The notes: generated by a model from the letters alone, not told the origin. Positions 1 to 7,146 are shown, counted from the stretch's first letter. The stretch is DNA of 11,729 bases from an uncultured bacterium (GCA_903847545.1 CAINDZ010000529.1:1-11729), one strand, 5' to 3'. Made by a program: numbers and translations.

Positions 1-34
1 CGCGCCGGGCCGAACCGGGGGAGGCGTCCTCGTC

Positions 35-571
35 ATGATCCCTGCCGGCCGACATGTCTGGCGCTGGTGTCCGCAGTGCCGCGCCGAGATGGGCCGCCGC
101 AGCGACGGCGGCGAGGAGCGCCCCGCCTGCCCGGCGTGCGGTGTCGTGCAGTACCTGAACCCGGCGCCGGCCGCCGGCATCGTCCTGGTGCAGGACGGGC
201 GCGTGTGCCTGGTGAAGCGGCGCTTCGCGCCGAAGCAGGGCGAGTGGACCTTCCCGACCGGCTTCATGGAATGGGACGAGCAGCCTGCCGAGACCGCGCG
301 GCGCGAGGCGCTCGAGGAAACCGGCCTTGAGGTGGAGCTGACGGGACTGTACGCCGTCGAGTCCGGCACGCTGCCGCCCGACACGCCGGTGGTCGTGATC
401 TTTTACAAGGCCGTCCAAAGCGGCGGCGTCCTGGCCGCCGGCGACGACGCCGAGGAGGTCGGGTTCTTCGCACCCGACGACCTGCCCGGCCCGATCGCCT
501 TCGCCGCCCATCGCCGGGTGCTCGAGAAGCTGAGCGCCGAACTGGCCGGCGACGCCGGGGGCGGGGCGTGA
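35..571 (+). CDS. Zinc-ribbon Nudix hydrolase
   Basis: This 178-residue cytoplasmic protein is a Nudix hydrolase, a family that cleaves nucleoside diphosphates linked to another moiety using Mg2+. Residues 12-35 form a small zinc ribbon with two CxxC pairs (Cys12/Cys15 and Cys32/Cys35). The full Nudix box runs from Gly76 to Leu98 and fits G-x5-E-x7-REUxEExGU, with Glu91, Glu94 and Glu95 as the metal-binding glutamates. The N-terminal ribbon plus one Nudix domain resembles the family often annotated as ADP-ribose or NADH pyrophosphatase-like, but the substrate cannot be read from the sequence. The ATG is preceded by a GGGGGAGG ribosome binding site at 17-24. Its stop overlaps the next gene's start as GTGA, so the two are probably translationally coupled. 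Upstream promoter sequence is outside the window. Confidence 0.9.
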   Translation: MIPAGRHVWRWCPQCRAEMGRRSDGGEERPACPACGVVQYLNPAPAAGIVLVQDGRVCLVKRRFAPKQGEWTFPTGFMEWDEQPAETARREALEETGLEVELTGLYAVESGTLPPDTPVVVIFYKAVQSGGVLAAGDDAEEVGFFAPDDLPGPIAFAAHRRVLEKLSAELAGDAGGGA

Positions 572-1161
572 GCGCCGTGCGCACGGCCGTCCTCCTTTCC
601 GGCAGCGGGCGCACGCTTGCCAACTTCCTCGAGCGCATCGCGCAGGGAACGCTGCCGCTGGAGATCGTCGCCGTGGTGGCCAGCCGCCCGGACGTGCGCG
701 GCCTCGACGTGGCGCGCGCGGCCGGCCTGCCGGCAGCCAGCTTCCGGCGGCGCGACTATCCCGACGCGGCGGCGCACAACGCGGCCATCAACGCCTGGCT
801 GGTCCCGTACGCCCCGCGGATCATCGCATTGGCGGGCTATCTCAGCCTGTACGAACCGCCGGCGGGATTCACGGGCCCGGTGGTGAACATCCACCCGGCG
901 CTCCTGCCGCGGCACGGGGGGCAGGGCTACTACGGCGACCGCGTGCACCAGGCCGTGCTGGCCGCGGGCGACGCCGAGAGCGGCTGCACCGTCCACCTGG
1001 TCGACGATCGCTACGACAGCGGGCGCATCCTGGCGCAGCGCCGCGTGCCCGTGCTGCCGCACGACGACGTGGGCAGCCTTGCCGCGCGGGTCTTCGCCGC
1101 CGAGTGCGAGCTGTACCCCGAGGTGCTCGCGCAACTGGCCCGCGACATCGCCGCCGGCTGA
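568..1161 (+). CDS. purN: PurN-like formyltransferase (probable GAR formyltransferase)
   Basis: This 197-residue protein belongs to the folate-dependent formyltransferase fold. PurN transfers the formyl group of 10-formyl-THF to glycinamide ribonucleotide in purine synthesis. The catalytic triad is visible: Asn107 and His109 in NIHPALLP, and Asp150 in VDDRYDSG, matching E. coli Asn106, His108 and Asp144 (recalled). The N-terminal glycine loop reads SGSGRTL (residues 11-17), where classical PurN has GNGSNL; the Ser-Asn that helps bind the substrate phosphate is replaced by Arg-Thr. After the NIHP motif it has GGQGYYG, close to the GGKGMYG seen in many PurN proteins. The length is typical. The GTG start at 568 overlaps the Nudix stop. 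The fold is certain; the exact substrate is less so, and a PurN paralogue is possible. Confidence 0.78.
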   Translation: MSAVRTAVLLSGSGRTLANFLERIAQGTLPLEIVAVVASRPDVRGLDVARAAGLPAASFRRRDYPDAAAHNAAINAWLVPYAPRIIALAGYLSLYEPPAGFTGPVVNIHPALLPRHGGQGYYGDRVHQAVLAAGDAESGCTVHLVDDRYDSGRILAQRRVPVLPHDDVGSLAARVFAAECELYPEVLAQLARDIAAG

Positions 1162-1182
1162 CGCGCCGGCCCGGAACGCATA

Positions 1183-1214
1183 AAGCCCCCTGCAGCCGGC
1201 GCCGCAGGGGGCTT
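1183..1214. terminator. Convergent bidirectional terminator
   Basis: An 11-bp perfect stem (AAGCCCCCTGC at 1183-1193, GCAGGGGGCTT at 1204-1214) encloses a 10-base loop. It lies between the ends of the purN-like gene (plus) and nfnB (minus). The flanks are T-rich enough in both directions (CGTCTTCG on plus, a TTTA run on minus) to serve both converging transcripts. Confidence 0.85.
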
Positions 1215-1234
1215 CGTCTTCGTCGCGAACCAGC

Positions 1235-2725
1235 CTACGTCAGGTTCGGGCACACCCCGGAGCCGCCGGCCTGCGCGAACGGGTCGCGCGGGTCGCCGGT
1301 CATCAGGTAGCGGTGCATCGCGTCGGCGGCCACGCGGCCCTGGCCCATGGCCAGGATCACGGTGGCGCCGCCGGTGACGATGTCGCCGCCGGCGAACACG
1401 TTGGGCAGGCTCGTCTGCATCACGTCGTTGATGAGGATGGTGCCCTTCTTCGGGTCGCGCGCCAACTCGGGGCAGTCGGCCGTCAACAGGGGGTTGGGGC
1501 CCTGCCCGATGGCGATGACCACGGTGTCCACCGCGAACTCGCGCACCTTGCCCTCGATGGCCACGGGCTTGCGGCGACCGCTCGCGTCGGGCTCGCCCAG
1601 CTCCATCTCCTGGCAACGGATGGCGCCCACGGCGCCCTTGCCGTCGTTGACGATCTCCAGCGGCGAGTGCAGAAGGTTGAACTCGACGCCTTCCTGCTCC
1701 GCGTGGTGGATCTCCTCGACGCGGGCGGGCATCTCCAGCCGGCTGCGGCGGTAGACCAGGTACACGACCTCGGGCTGCAGCCGCTTGGCCGTGCGCGCCG
1801 AGTCCATCGCCGTGTTGCCCGCGCCGATGACCGCGATGCGCTTGATCTTCTTGACCGGCGTGTCGGCGCCGTCGGGGAATTTGTAGCCGCCCATCAGGTT
1901 CACGCGCGTCAGGAACTCGTTGGCGCTGTACACGCCGTTGAGGTTCTCGCCCGGGATCCCCAGGAACCACGGCAGGCCCGCGCCCGTCGAGACGAACACG
2001 ACGTCGAAGCGCTCGCGCACGCTGTCCAGCGACTCGGCCTTGCCGACGGGATAGTTCATGACGAACTCGACGCCCATGTCGCGCAGGCCCTCGACCTCGC
2101 GCATGAGGATCTCCTTCGGCAGCCGGAACTGGGGGATGCCGTAGAACAGCACGCCGCCCGGCTTGTGCAGCGCCTCGAAGACGGTGACCGCGTGGCCCTT
2201 CTGCGCCAGGTCGCTGGCCGCCGTCAGGCCGGCCGGGCCCGAGCCGATGATCGCCACGCGCTTGCCGGTCGCCGGCGCCACCGTCGGCGTGATGGTCAGG
2301 TTGTGCTCCATCGCGTAGTCGCCCAGAAAGCGTTCCACGCGGCCGATGCCGCCCGCCTCGCGACCCTTGTCCGGCCGGTTCAGCGTGCAGACCATCTCGC
2401 ACTGGTCCTCCTGCGGGCAGACGCGACCGCAGATCGCGGGCAGGAAGTTCTTCTCCTTGATCTTGCGCAGCGCGCCCTCGAAATCCTTGTCGCCGACCAG
2501 CTTCAGGAAGGCGGGAATGTCGATGCCGACCGGGCAGCCGGCCACGCAGGGCTTGTCCTTGCAGTCGATGCAGCGCAGGGCTTCCTGCGTCGCTTCCTGC
2601 TCGTTGTAGCCCAGGGGCACTTCCTCGAAGTTGAAGATGCGCGCGGCAGCCTCCTGCTCGCGCATCGGCGTCTTCACCTTCGACTTGTTCAGGACCTTCT
2701 TGGGCTTCGGGCTCTCGTCGCTCAT
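1235..2725 (-). CDS. nfnB: NfnB: large subunit of electron-bifurcating NADH-dependent ferredoxin:NADP+ oxidoreductase
   Basis: This 496-residue flavoprotein belongs to the GltA/GltD/NfnB family. Residues 52-64 (C-x2-C-x4-C-x3-C) and 99-113 (C-x3-C-x5-C-x3-C) form the N-terminal two-cluster [4Fe-4S] domain. Glu106, between Cys103 and Cys109, is a candidate for the glutamate cluster ligand known in Nfn. Two Rossmann motifs follow: GSGPAG (161-166) for FAD and GAGNTA (301-306) for NADPH. GGDIVTGG (446-453) is the C-terminal FAD-contact motif. With NfnA, the complex couples NADH and reduced ferredoxin to NADPH formation by flavin-based bifurcation. The start at 2725 is set by a strong AGGAGGAAGG site six bases upstream; the frame stays open further upstream only because it runs over nfnA. 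An alternative is a stand-alone NADPH-dependent glutamate synthase, but the adjacent NfnA subunit argues against that. Confidence 0.88.
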   Translation of the reverse strand: MSDESPKPKKVLNKSKVKTPMREQEAAARIFNFEEVPLGYNEQEATQEALRCIDCKDKPCVAGCPVGIDIPAFLKLVGDKDFEGALRKIKEKNFLPAICGRVCPQEDQCEMVCTLNRPDKGREAGGIGRVERFLGDYAMEHNLTITPTVAPATGKRVAIIGSGPAGLTAASDLAQKGHAVTVFEALHKPGGVLFYGIPQFRLPKEILMREVEGLRDMGVEFVMNYPVGKAESLDSVRERFDVVFVSTGAGLPWFLGIPGENLNGVYSANEFLTRVNLMGGYKFPDGADTPVKKIKRIAVIGAGNTAMDSARTAKRLQPEVVYLVYRRSRLEMPARVEEIHHAEQEGVEFNLLHSPLEIVNDGKGAVGAIRCQEMELGEPDASGRRKPVAIEGKVREFAVDTVVIAIGQGPNPLLTADCPELARDPKKGTILINDVMQTSLPNVFAGGDIVTGGATVILAMGQGRVAADAMHRYLMTGDPRDPFAQAGGSGVCPNLT

Positions 2726-2731
2726 GGCGGT

Positions 2732-2742
2732 CCTTCCTCCTA
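2732..2742 (-). promoter_or_regulatory. nfnB ribosome binding site overlapping the nfnA stop
   Basis: On the minus strand the nfnA stop TAG runs directly into GAGGAAGG, so that its last two bases contribute to an AGGAGG Shine-Dalgarno core. The spacer to the nfnB ATG is six bases. This arrangement favours translational coupling and balanced amounts of the two subunits. Confidence 0.8.
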
Positions 2743-3603
2743 CGGGTTCTGCAGCCGGTCGGCGGCGGCTTCGAGGCGGCAACGGTGGTAGCTGTCGAGC
2801 GAAGCGCGCTCTTCCGGCTGGTAGTAGGCCAGGCGCGTGATCAACTCGTCGAAGTCGACCTGGTGGCCGTCGAACTCGGGGCCCTCGACGCACGCGAAGC
2901 GCGTCTGGCCGCCCACGGTGACGCGGCAGGCGCCGCACATGCCCGTGCCGTCTACCATGATGGGGTTCAGCGAGGCCTGCGTCGGGATGCCGAAGGGCTG
3001 CGTCGCCCGGCAGACGAACTTCATCATCACGACCGGGCCGATGGTGATGACCTCGTCGACCTTCTCGCCGCCCTCGATGAGGTCGGTCAGGGCGTGGGTG
3101 ACCATGCCCTTGCGGCCGTAGCTGCCGTCATCGGTGGTGATGATCGTCTGGTCGGCCAGCGCGCGGACCTCTTCCTCGAGGATCAGCAGTTCCTTCGTGC
3201 GGGCGCCCAGGATGGCGATGCAGCGGTTGCCCGCCTCCTTCAGCGCCTGCACCTGCGGCCACACCACGGCGTTGCCGATGCCGCCCCCGACGCAGACCAC
3301 GGTCTTGCCCGTCGGGATCTCGGTCGGCTTGCCCAGCGGGCCGGCCAGGTCGTGGATCTCCTGCCCGACCTGCAGGCGGCCGAGCATTTCCGTCGTCTTG
3401 CCCACTTCCTGGAAGACCAGGGTGATGGTGCCCTTGCCGGGGTCGCGGTTGGCGAGGGTCAGGGGCACGCGCTCGCCGTCATCGGAGACGCGCAGGATGA
3501 CGAACTGGCCCGCCTTGCCGCGCTGGGCGATGTGCGGCGCCTCGATCTCGAAGAGTCGGGTGCGCGGCGCCAGTTCCTGGACGCGGACGATCTTGTTCCC
3601 CAC
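2740..3603 (-). CDS. nfnA: NfnA: small FAD/[2Fe-2S] subunit of ferredoxin:NADP+ oxidoreductase
   Basis: This 287-residue protein has the ferredoxin-NADP reductase-like layout of PyrK and NfnA. An FAD-binding barrel contains RVPLTL (45-50), and a nucleotide-binding domain contains the glycine-rich GGGIGNA (106-112). A C-terminal [2Fe-2S] site follows the pattern Asp218-x4-Cys223-x2-Cys226-x11-Cys238. PyrK has Cys at the first position; Asp there is the hallmark of Nfn/SudB small subunits (known from the family). The subunit binds NADH and carries the bifurcating chain's [2Fe-2S] cluster. I chose GTG at 3603 because AAGGAG lies six bases upstream and the protein then begins with the usual GNKIVRVQEL-type start; longer frames upstream have no family-like sequence. 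It lies 14 bases upstream of nfnB in one operon. Confidence 0.87.
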   Translation of the reverse strand: MGNKIVRVQELAPRTRLFEIEAPHIAQRGKAGQFVILRVSDDGERVPLTLANRDPGKGTITLVFQEVGKTTEMLGRLQVGQEIHDLAGPLGKPTEIPTGKTVVCVGGGIGNAVVWPQVQALKEAGNRCIAILGARTKELLILEEEVRALADQTIITTDDGSYGRKGMVTHALTDLIEGGEKVDEVITIGPVVMMKFVCRATQPFGIPTQASLNPIMVDGTGMCGACRVTVGGQTRFACVEGPEFDGHQVDFDELITRLAYYQPEERASLDSYHRCRLEAAADRLQNP

Positions 3604-3648
3604 GGCAAGCTCCTTGGGCACGGTGGGCTTTCGGTCGGCGGCGGCCGG

Positions 3649-3845
3649 AAGGGGCCGCCCGAGCGGTTGTGGGGGCAAAGTTACCGTGCCGCGCGGGCCA
3701 TGCAAGGGCAAAACAGTGACAATGATTGGCGTTTTCAACGACTTGCGGGCGGGAACGCCAGCACGAAGCCAAGGGGCCGCCTGCACCCGGCTCGCCGGAC
3801 GGGGGGGACGTCCGGCGGGCCCGTGGAATGGAATGGCGGCCCCTT
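3649..3845. repeat. Three copies of the 11-mer AAGGGGCCGCC
   Basis: The 11-mer AAGGGGCCGCC occurs exactly at 3649-3659 and 3771-3781 (plus orientation) and inverted at 3835-3845. I saw no other copy in the window. The copies flank the proposed nfnA promoter at 3710-3738: one is downstream, in the leader, and an inverted pair is upstream. They could be protein binding sites or by-products of hairpins; the function is not known. Confidence 0.6.
3710..3738 (-). promoter_or_regulatory. Candidate nfnA promoter
   Basis: On the minus strand, TTGAAA (3738-3733; five of six matches to the -35 consensus) is followed 17 bases later by TGTTTT (3715-3710; three of six to the -10 consensus). It lies in the only AT-rich patch of this intergenic region and would give a leader of about 100 bases before the nfnA GTG. 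A weaker pair (TTGCAT, 16 bases, TAACTT at 3705-3678) is an alternative. Confidence 0.35.
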
Positions 3846-3846
3846 G
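3770..3846. repeat. Nested palindrome: two stacked inverted repeats
   Basis: An outer perfect 12-bp inverted repeat (CAAGGGGCCGCC at 3770-3781 and GGCGGCCCCTTG at 3835-3846) encloses an inner one of 13 bp with a single G-T wobble (3789-3801 and 3809-3821). The inner loop is GGGGGGA. No T-tract follows on either side, and no gene ends here, so it is not a typical terminator. It could be a DNA operator region or a structured leader RNA. Confidence 0.65.
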
Positions 3847-3912
3847 TCATGCCTTCAGTTTTTCGGCGCAGGAACCGAAATGCAGGGAGCATGCCGCCGG
3901 CGCTCGCGGCGC

Positions 3913-3941
3913 TTGACGCGGGTGCGGCACGCCCCGATCTT
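3913..3941 (+). promoter_or_regulatory. Candidate folE promoter
   Basis: TTGACG (3913-3918) and GATCTT (3936-3941) are separated by 17 bases, matching the consensus at five and three of six positions. Transcription would start near 3948 and give a leader of about 100 bases. The -10 element is weak, so this is tentative. Confidence 0.35.
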
Positions 3942-4050
3942 GCCGCGCACAAGCAGGTTGCGCCGCGAGTCGGCCCGCCGCGAAGCAGCGGGGCGCGACC
4001 GGAAAGCCGTGCGCCCTGCAAGCCCCGCCGCGAAAGGACCGGAAATCCGC

Positions 4051-4593
4051 ATGGAAGACCTCATCCGCCAGATGCTCGTCGGCCTCGGCGAGGACCCCGA
4101 TCGCGAGGGCCTGGTCAAGACGCCGGCGCGCGTCACCCGGTCGTGGGCCGAGCTGACCGTCGGCTACTCGCAGGATCCCGGCGCCATGGTGCGGGGCGCG
4201 CTGTTCGCGGCGGAGAGCAAGGAGATGGTCGTCGTCAACGACATCGACTTCTACAGCACCTGCGAGCACCACCTGCTGCCGTTCTTCGGCAAGGCCCACG
4301 TCGCCTACATCCCGAACGGGCGCATCGTCGGCCTGTCCAAGATGGCGCGCGTGGTCGAGGCCTATGCGCGCCGCCTGCAGGTGCAGGAACGGATGACGGC
4401 GCAGATCGCCCAGTGCCTGATGGAGAACCTCGAACCGATGGGCGTGGCGGTCGTGCTGCGCGCCCAGCACCTGTGCATGATGATGCGCGGCATCCAGAAG
4501 CAGAACTCCTACGCGGTGACGAGCGAGATGCTCGGCTGCTTCAAGAAGAGCCCCAAGACGCGCGGGGAGTTCCTGGACCTGATCCGCGACTAG
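4051..4593 (+). CDS. folE: GTP cyclohydrolase I (type IA)
   Basis: This 180-residue enzyme converts GTP to 7,8-dihydroneopterin triphosphate, the first step of tetrahydrofolate synthesis. The zinc ligands are visible: Cys71 and His74 in STCEHHLLPF, and Cys142 in HLCMMMRG. The 71-residue spacing between the two cysteines equals that of E. coli Cys110 and Cys181 (recalled). GLSKMARVVE (94-103) and the C-terminal TSEMLGCF with TRGEFL are also family signatures. The N-terminus is short compared with the E. coli protein, which is common for this bacterial type. The ATG at 4051 begins the conserved region; AAAGGA lies 12 bases upstream, a rather long spacer. The gene stands between a divergent region and gap and appears to be transcribed on its own. 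The Cys142 motif shows it is type IA, not the zinc-independent type IB (FolE2). Confidence 0.95.
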   Translation: MEDLIRQMLVGLGEDPDREGLVKTPARVTRSWAELTVGYSQDPGAMVRGALFAAESKEMVVVNDIDFYSTCEHHLLPFFGKAHVAYIPNGRIVGLSKMARVVEAYARRLQVQERMTAQIAQCLMENLEPMGVAVVLRAQHLCMMMRGIQKQNSYAVTSEMLGCFKKSPKTRGEFLDLIRD

Positions 4594-4610
4594 GATCGAC
4601 GCGAAGGAAG

Positions 4611-4628
4611 CGGCCGGGCCGCCGGCCG
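4611..4628 (+). terminator. GC hairpin after folE, possible weak terminator
   Basis: A 7-bp stem (CGGCCGG/CCGGCCG) with a GCCG loop begins 17 bases after the folE stop. It has no T-run behind it, so it would be a poor intrinsic terminator; it may instead protect the mRNA 3' end or simply reflect high GC. Confidence 0.3.
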
Positions 4629-4639
4629 GGGAATCCCGA

Positions 4640-4669
4640 TTGACGCCCCGGCAAGGCTTGGCTAACCAT
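4640..4669 (+). promoter_or_regulatory. Candidate gap promoter
   Basis: TTGACG at 4640-4645 is followed after 17-18 bases by TAACCAT (4663-4669), whose match to the -10 consensus is poor. The position, between the folE hairpin and the gap leader, is sensible. It would produce a leader of roughly 70 bases that includes the hairpins at 4674-4719. Confidence 0.35.
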
Positions 4670-4673
4670 AGAA

Positions 4674-4719
4674 GCCTGGAATTCAGGCGGGGAGGCGCGC
4701 GGGGTGACCCCGGCGCGCC
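4674..4719 (+). promoter_or_regulatory. Structured gap leader: two hairpins before the ribosome binding site
   Basis: The first hairpin is GCCTG/CAGGC (4674-4688, loop GAATT). The second is much stronger: GGCGCGC plus GGGG (4694-4704) pairs with CCCC and GCGCGCC (4708-4719), giving 11 bp with one bulged G and a TGA loop. Both lie upstream of the AGAAGGAG site at 4733-4740, which stays free. An mRNA-stabilising role is plausible for a highly expressed gene but is inferred. Confidence 0.55.
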
Positions 4720-4745
4720 GCGAAGGGCGAGCAGAAGGAGCAACC

Positions 4746-5768
<1,023 letters not shown>

Positions 5769-5811
5769 CCGGGCCGCGACCCCGGCCATCGGGGCGCTGC
5801 CGAAAGCGAGA

Positions 5812-5845
5812 GGCCGGTCCGGTGTAGCACCGGGCCGGCCTTCTT
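5812..5845 (+). terminator. Intrinsic terminator after gap
   Basis: A 13-bp stem with one G-T wobble (5812-5824 and 5828-5840) closes a TAG loop and is followed by TTCTTC. A smaller hairpin, GCCGGG/CCCGGC, precedes it from 5768 to 5786. It lies between gap and the convergent trxB end and may partly stop trxB transcripts too. Confidence 0.8.
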
Positions 5846-5884
5846 CATCGTTGAACGACAGGCAGGTCGCCGAACGGTCGGCGA

Positions 5885-6826
5885 TCAGTGCCCGACTCCC
5901 GCCAGCCACCGCTCGGCCTCGATCGCCGCCATGCAGCCGGTGCCCGCCGAGGTGATCGCCTGCCGGTACACGTGGTCCTGCACGTCGCCGCAGGCGTAGA
6001 CGCCCGGTCGGCCGACCGAGGTCGTGCCCGGGATCGTCACCAGGTAGCCCGACTCGTCGGTGGGCAGCTGCCCGTTCAGGAACGCCGTGTTCGGCGTGTG
6101 GCCGATGGCGATGAAGCAGCCGGTGACCGCCAGCTGCCGGTCCGGGCCGCCGGTCGTGTCCTGCAGCACCAGGCCCGTCAGGTTGCCCTTGTCGTCGGCC
6201 AGGTACTGCTTCGGGACGCTGTTCCATGCCACCTCGATCTTCGGGTTCGCCAGGGCGCGCTCCTGCATGATCTTCGAGCCCCGCAACTCGCCCCGCCGGT
6301 GGATCAGGGTGACCTTGGACGCGAAGTTCGTCAGGTAGATGGCCTCTTCCAGCGCGGTGTCCCCGCCGCCCACGACGGCGATCTCCTGGCCCCGGAAGAA
6401 GAACCCGTCACAGGTGGCGCAGGCGCTCAGGCCCTTGCCGTGGAACGCCTCCTCGTCCGCCAGGCCCAGCCAGCGGGCGGTGCTGCCTGAGGCGATGATC
6501 ACCACAGGGGCGCTGTAGGTGCCGGCGTTGGTGCGCACGGTGTAGGGGCCGGCCGCCAGGTCGACCGCCTCGACGGTCTCGCCCCGGATCACGGTCCCGA
6601 AGCGCTCGGCCTGGGCCCGCAGCTTCAGCATCAGCTCGGGGCCGGTGATGCCGTCCGGAAACCCCGGGAAATTCTCGACTTCCGTCGTGATGGTCAGCTG
6701 GCCGCCGGGCTGCTGGCCCTCGAAGAGCAGGTTGGGAACGTTGGCGCGGCTCAGGTAGATGGCCGCGGTCAGGCCGGCGGGGCCGGACCCGATGATGATG
6801 GCCTTGAACTCGGGGGACGCGCTCAT
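5885..6826 (-). CDS. trxB: Thioredoxin reductase
   Basis: This 313-residue FAD enzyme passes electrons from NADPH to thioredoxin in the cytoplasm. The FAD-binding GSGPAG is at 13-18. The redox-active disulfide is Cys136-Ala-Thr-Cys139, followed by DGFFF. The NADPH domain has GGGDTA at 153-158 and HRR at 176-178, whose arginines usually bind the NADPH phosphate. The C-terminal FAD motif is ACGDVQD (278-284). The length matches low-molecular-weight bacterial TrxB. I start at the ATG at 6826 because GGGAG lies about ten bases upstream and the FAD motif then sits at the usual distance from the N-terminus. The frame remains open upstream without family-like residues. The gene appears monocistronic, with its own promoter at 6896-6923. 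A related ferredoxin-dependent reductase is less likely because the NADPH motifs are intact. Confidence 0.94.
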   Translation of the reverse strand: MSASPEFKAIIIGSGPAGLTAAIYLSRANVPNLLFEGQQPGGQLTITTEVENFPGFPDGITGPELMLKLRAQAERFGTVIRGETVEAVDLAAGPYTVRTNAGTYSAPVVIIASGSTARWLGLADEEAFHGKGLSACATCDGFFFRGQEIAVVGGGDTALEEAIYLTNFASKVTLIHRRGELRGSKIMQERALANPKIEVAWNSVPKQYLADDKGNLTGLVLQDTTGGPDRQLAVTGCFIAIGHTPNTAFLNGQLPTDESGYLVTIPGTTSVGRPGVYACGDVQDHVYRQAITSAGTGCMAAIEAERWLAGVGH

Positions 6827-6895
6827 GCTGTCAGGACTCCCGGGAAAGGGGGGGGCCGGCCGGGGCCGGGCCCTGCAAAATGGCAATGTCCCCTC

Positions 6896-6923
6896 AGATT
6901 AAGCGCGCCGGGCCCGATGTCAA
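6896..6923 (-). promoter_or_regulatory. trxB promoter
   Basis: On the minus strand there is a perfect -35 hexamer TTGACA (6923-6918), a 16-base spacer and TAATCT (6901-6896; three of six to the consensus, within a TTAATCT run). It would start transcription near 6889 and give a leader of about 63 bases. Confidence 0.6.
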
Positions 6924-6970
6924 CCCGGGGCAGGGGGGCGGCAGGTGGCGAAAAATCACCCGTCCGGCCC

Positions 6971-7000
6971 TTGACGGCCCCGCCGGCACGGCACTATTAT
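6971..7000 (+). promoter_or_regulatory. rplU-rpmA promoter
   Basis: TTGACG (6971-6976) and TATTAT (6995-7000) are separated by 18 bases, each matching the consensus at five of six positions. This is the best sigma-70-type promoter in the window. It is back to back with the trxB promoter, the two -35 boxes lying 47 bases apart. The leader to rplU would be about 140 bases. Confidence 0.75.
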
Positions 7001-7100
7001 TCCCGCTTGTGTCAATGACGGCGGGCCCCCGGATCCTCTGAAGGACGGATGGGCCGAGCCGACCGGCGGGACGCCGAGGCGCGCCCGCGCGTTGCTTTGT

Positions 7101-7144
7101 CAACGCAACGGGTTGGGAACGGCCAACACAACGGGTTAGGAACG
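7101..7144 (+). repeat. Tandem 21-base direct repeat in the rplU leader
   Basis: Positions 7101-7121 and 7124-7144 are the same 21-base unit with two differences, both G in the first copy and A in the second (period 23). The second copy carries the rplU Shine-Dalgarno AGGA (7138-7141); the first has GGGA at the same place but no start codon behind it. The first unit also overlaps a CGTTGC/GCAACG hairpin (7090-7110). Confidence 0.75.
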
Positions 7145-7146
7145 TG

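Larger units (their letters stand above)
3604..4050. other. Divergent nfnA/folE intergenic region (447 bases)
   Basis: No gene is supported here. The region contains an nfnA leader hairpin (7-bp stem GGCGGCC/GGCCGCC, 3640-3659), an AT-rich patch at about 3707-3740, a nested palindrome (3770-3846), three copies of an 11-mer, and a candidate folE promoter. The folE leader may fold a GGGCGC/GCGCCC hairpin (3991-4016). Open frames that extend through it are not family-like and reflect high GC. Confidence 0.7.

Noticed and set aside
1235..2725. Glutamate synthase small subunit (GltD) identity
   Set aside because: The partner gene is an NfnA-type reductase with an Asp-Cys3 cluster, not a GltB large subunit.
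3942..4050. A tetrahydrofolate-type riboswitch in the folE leader
   Set aside because: The leader can form a GGGCGC/GCGCCC hairpin, but I could not match it to a known folate riboswitch consensus by eye. A covariance-model search would decide.
1011..4593. Other long open frames over nfnB, nfnA and folE, including a 602-codon frame running into folE
   Set aside because: The conserved Nfn and FolE motifs lie in the annotated frames. The long folE version merely extends the true gene upstream through antisense nfnA sequence.
4704..4745. GTG at 4704 as the gap start
   Set aside because: It lies within a stable hairpin, while the ATG at 4746 has an ideal AGAAGGAG and the conserved N-terminus.
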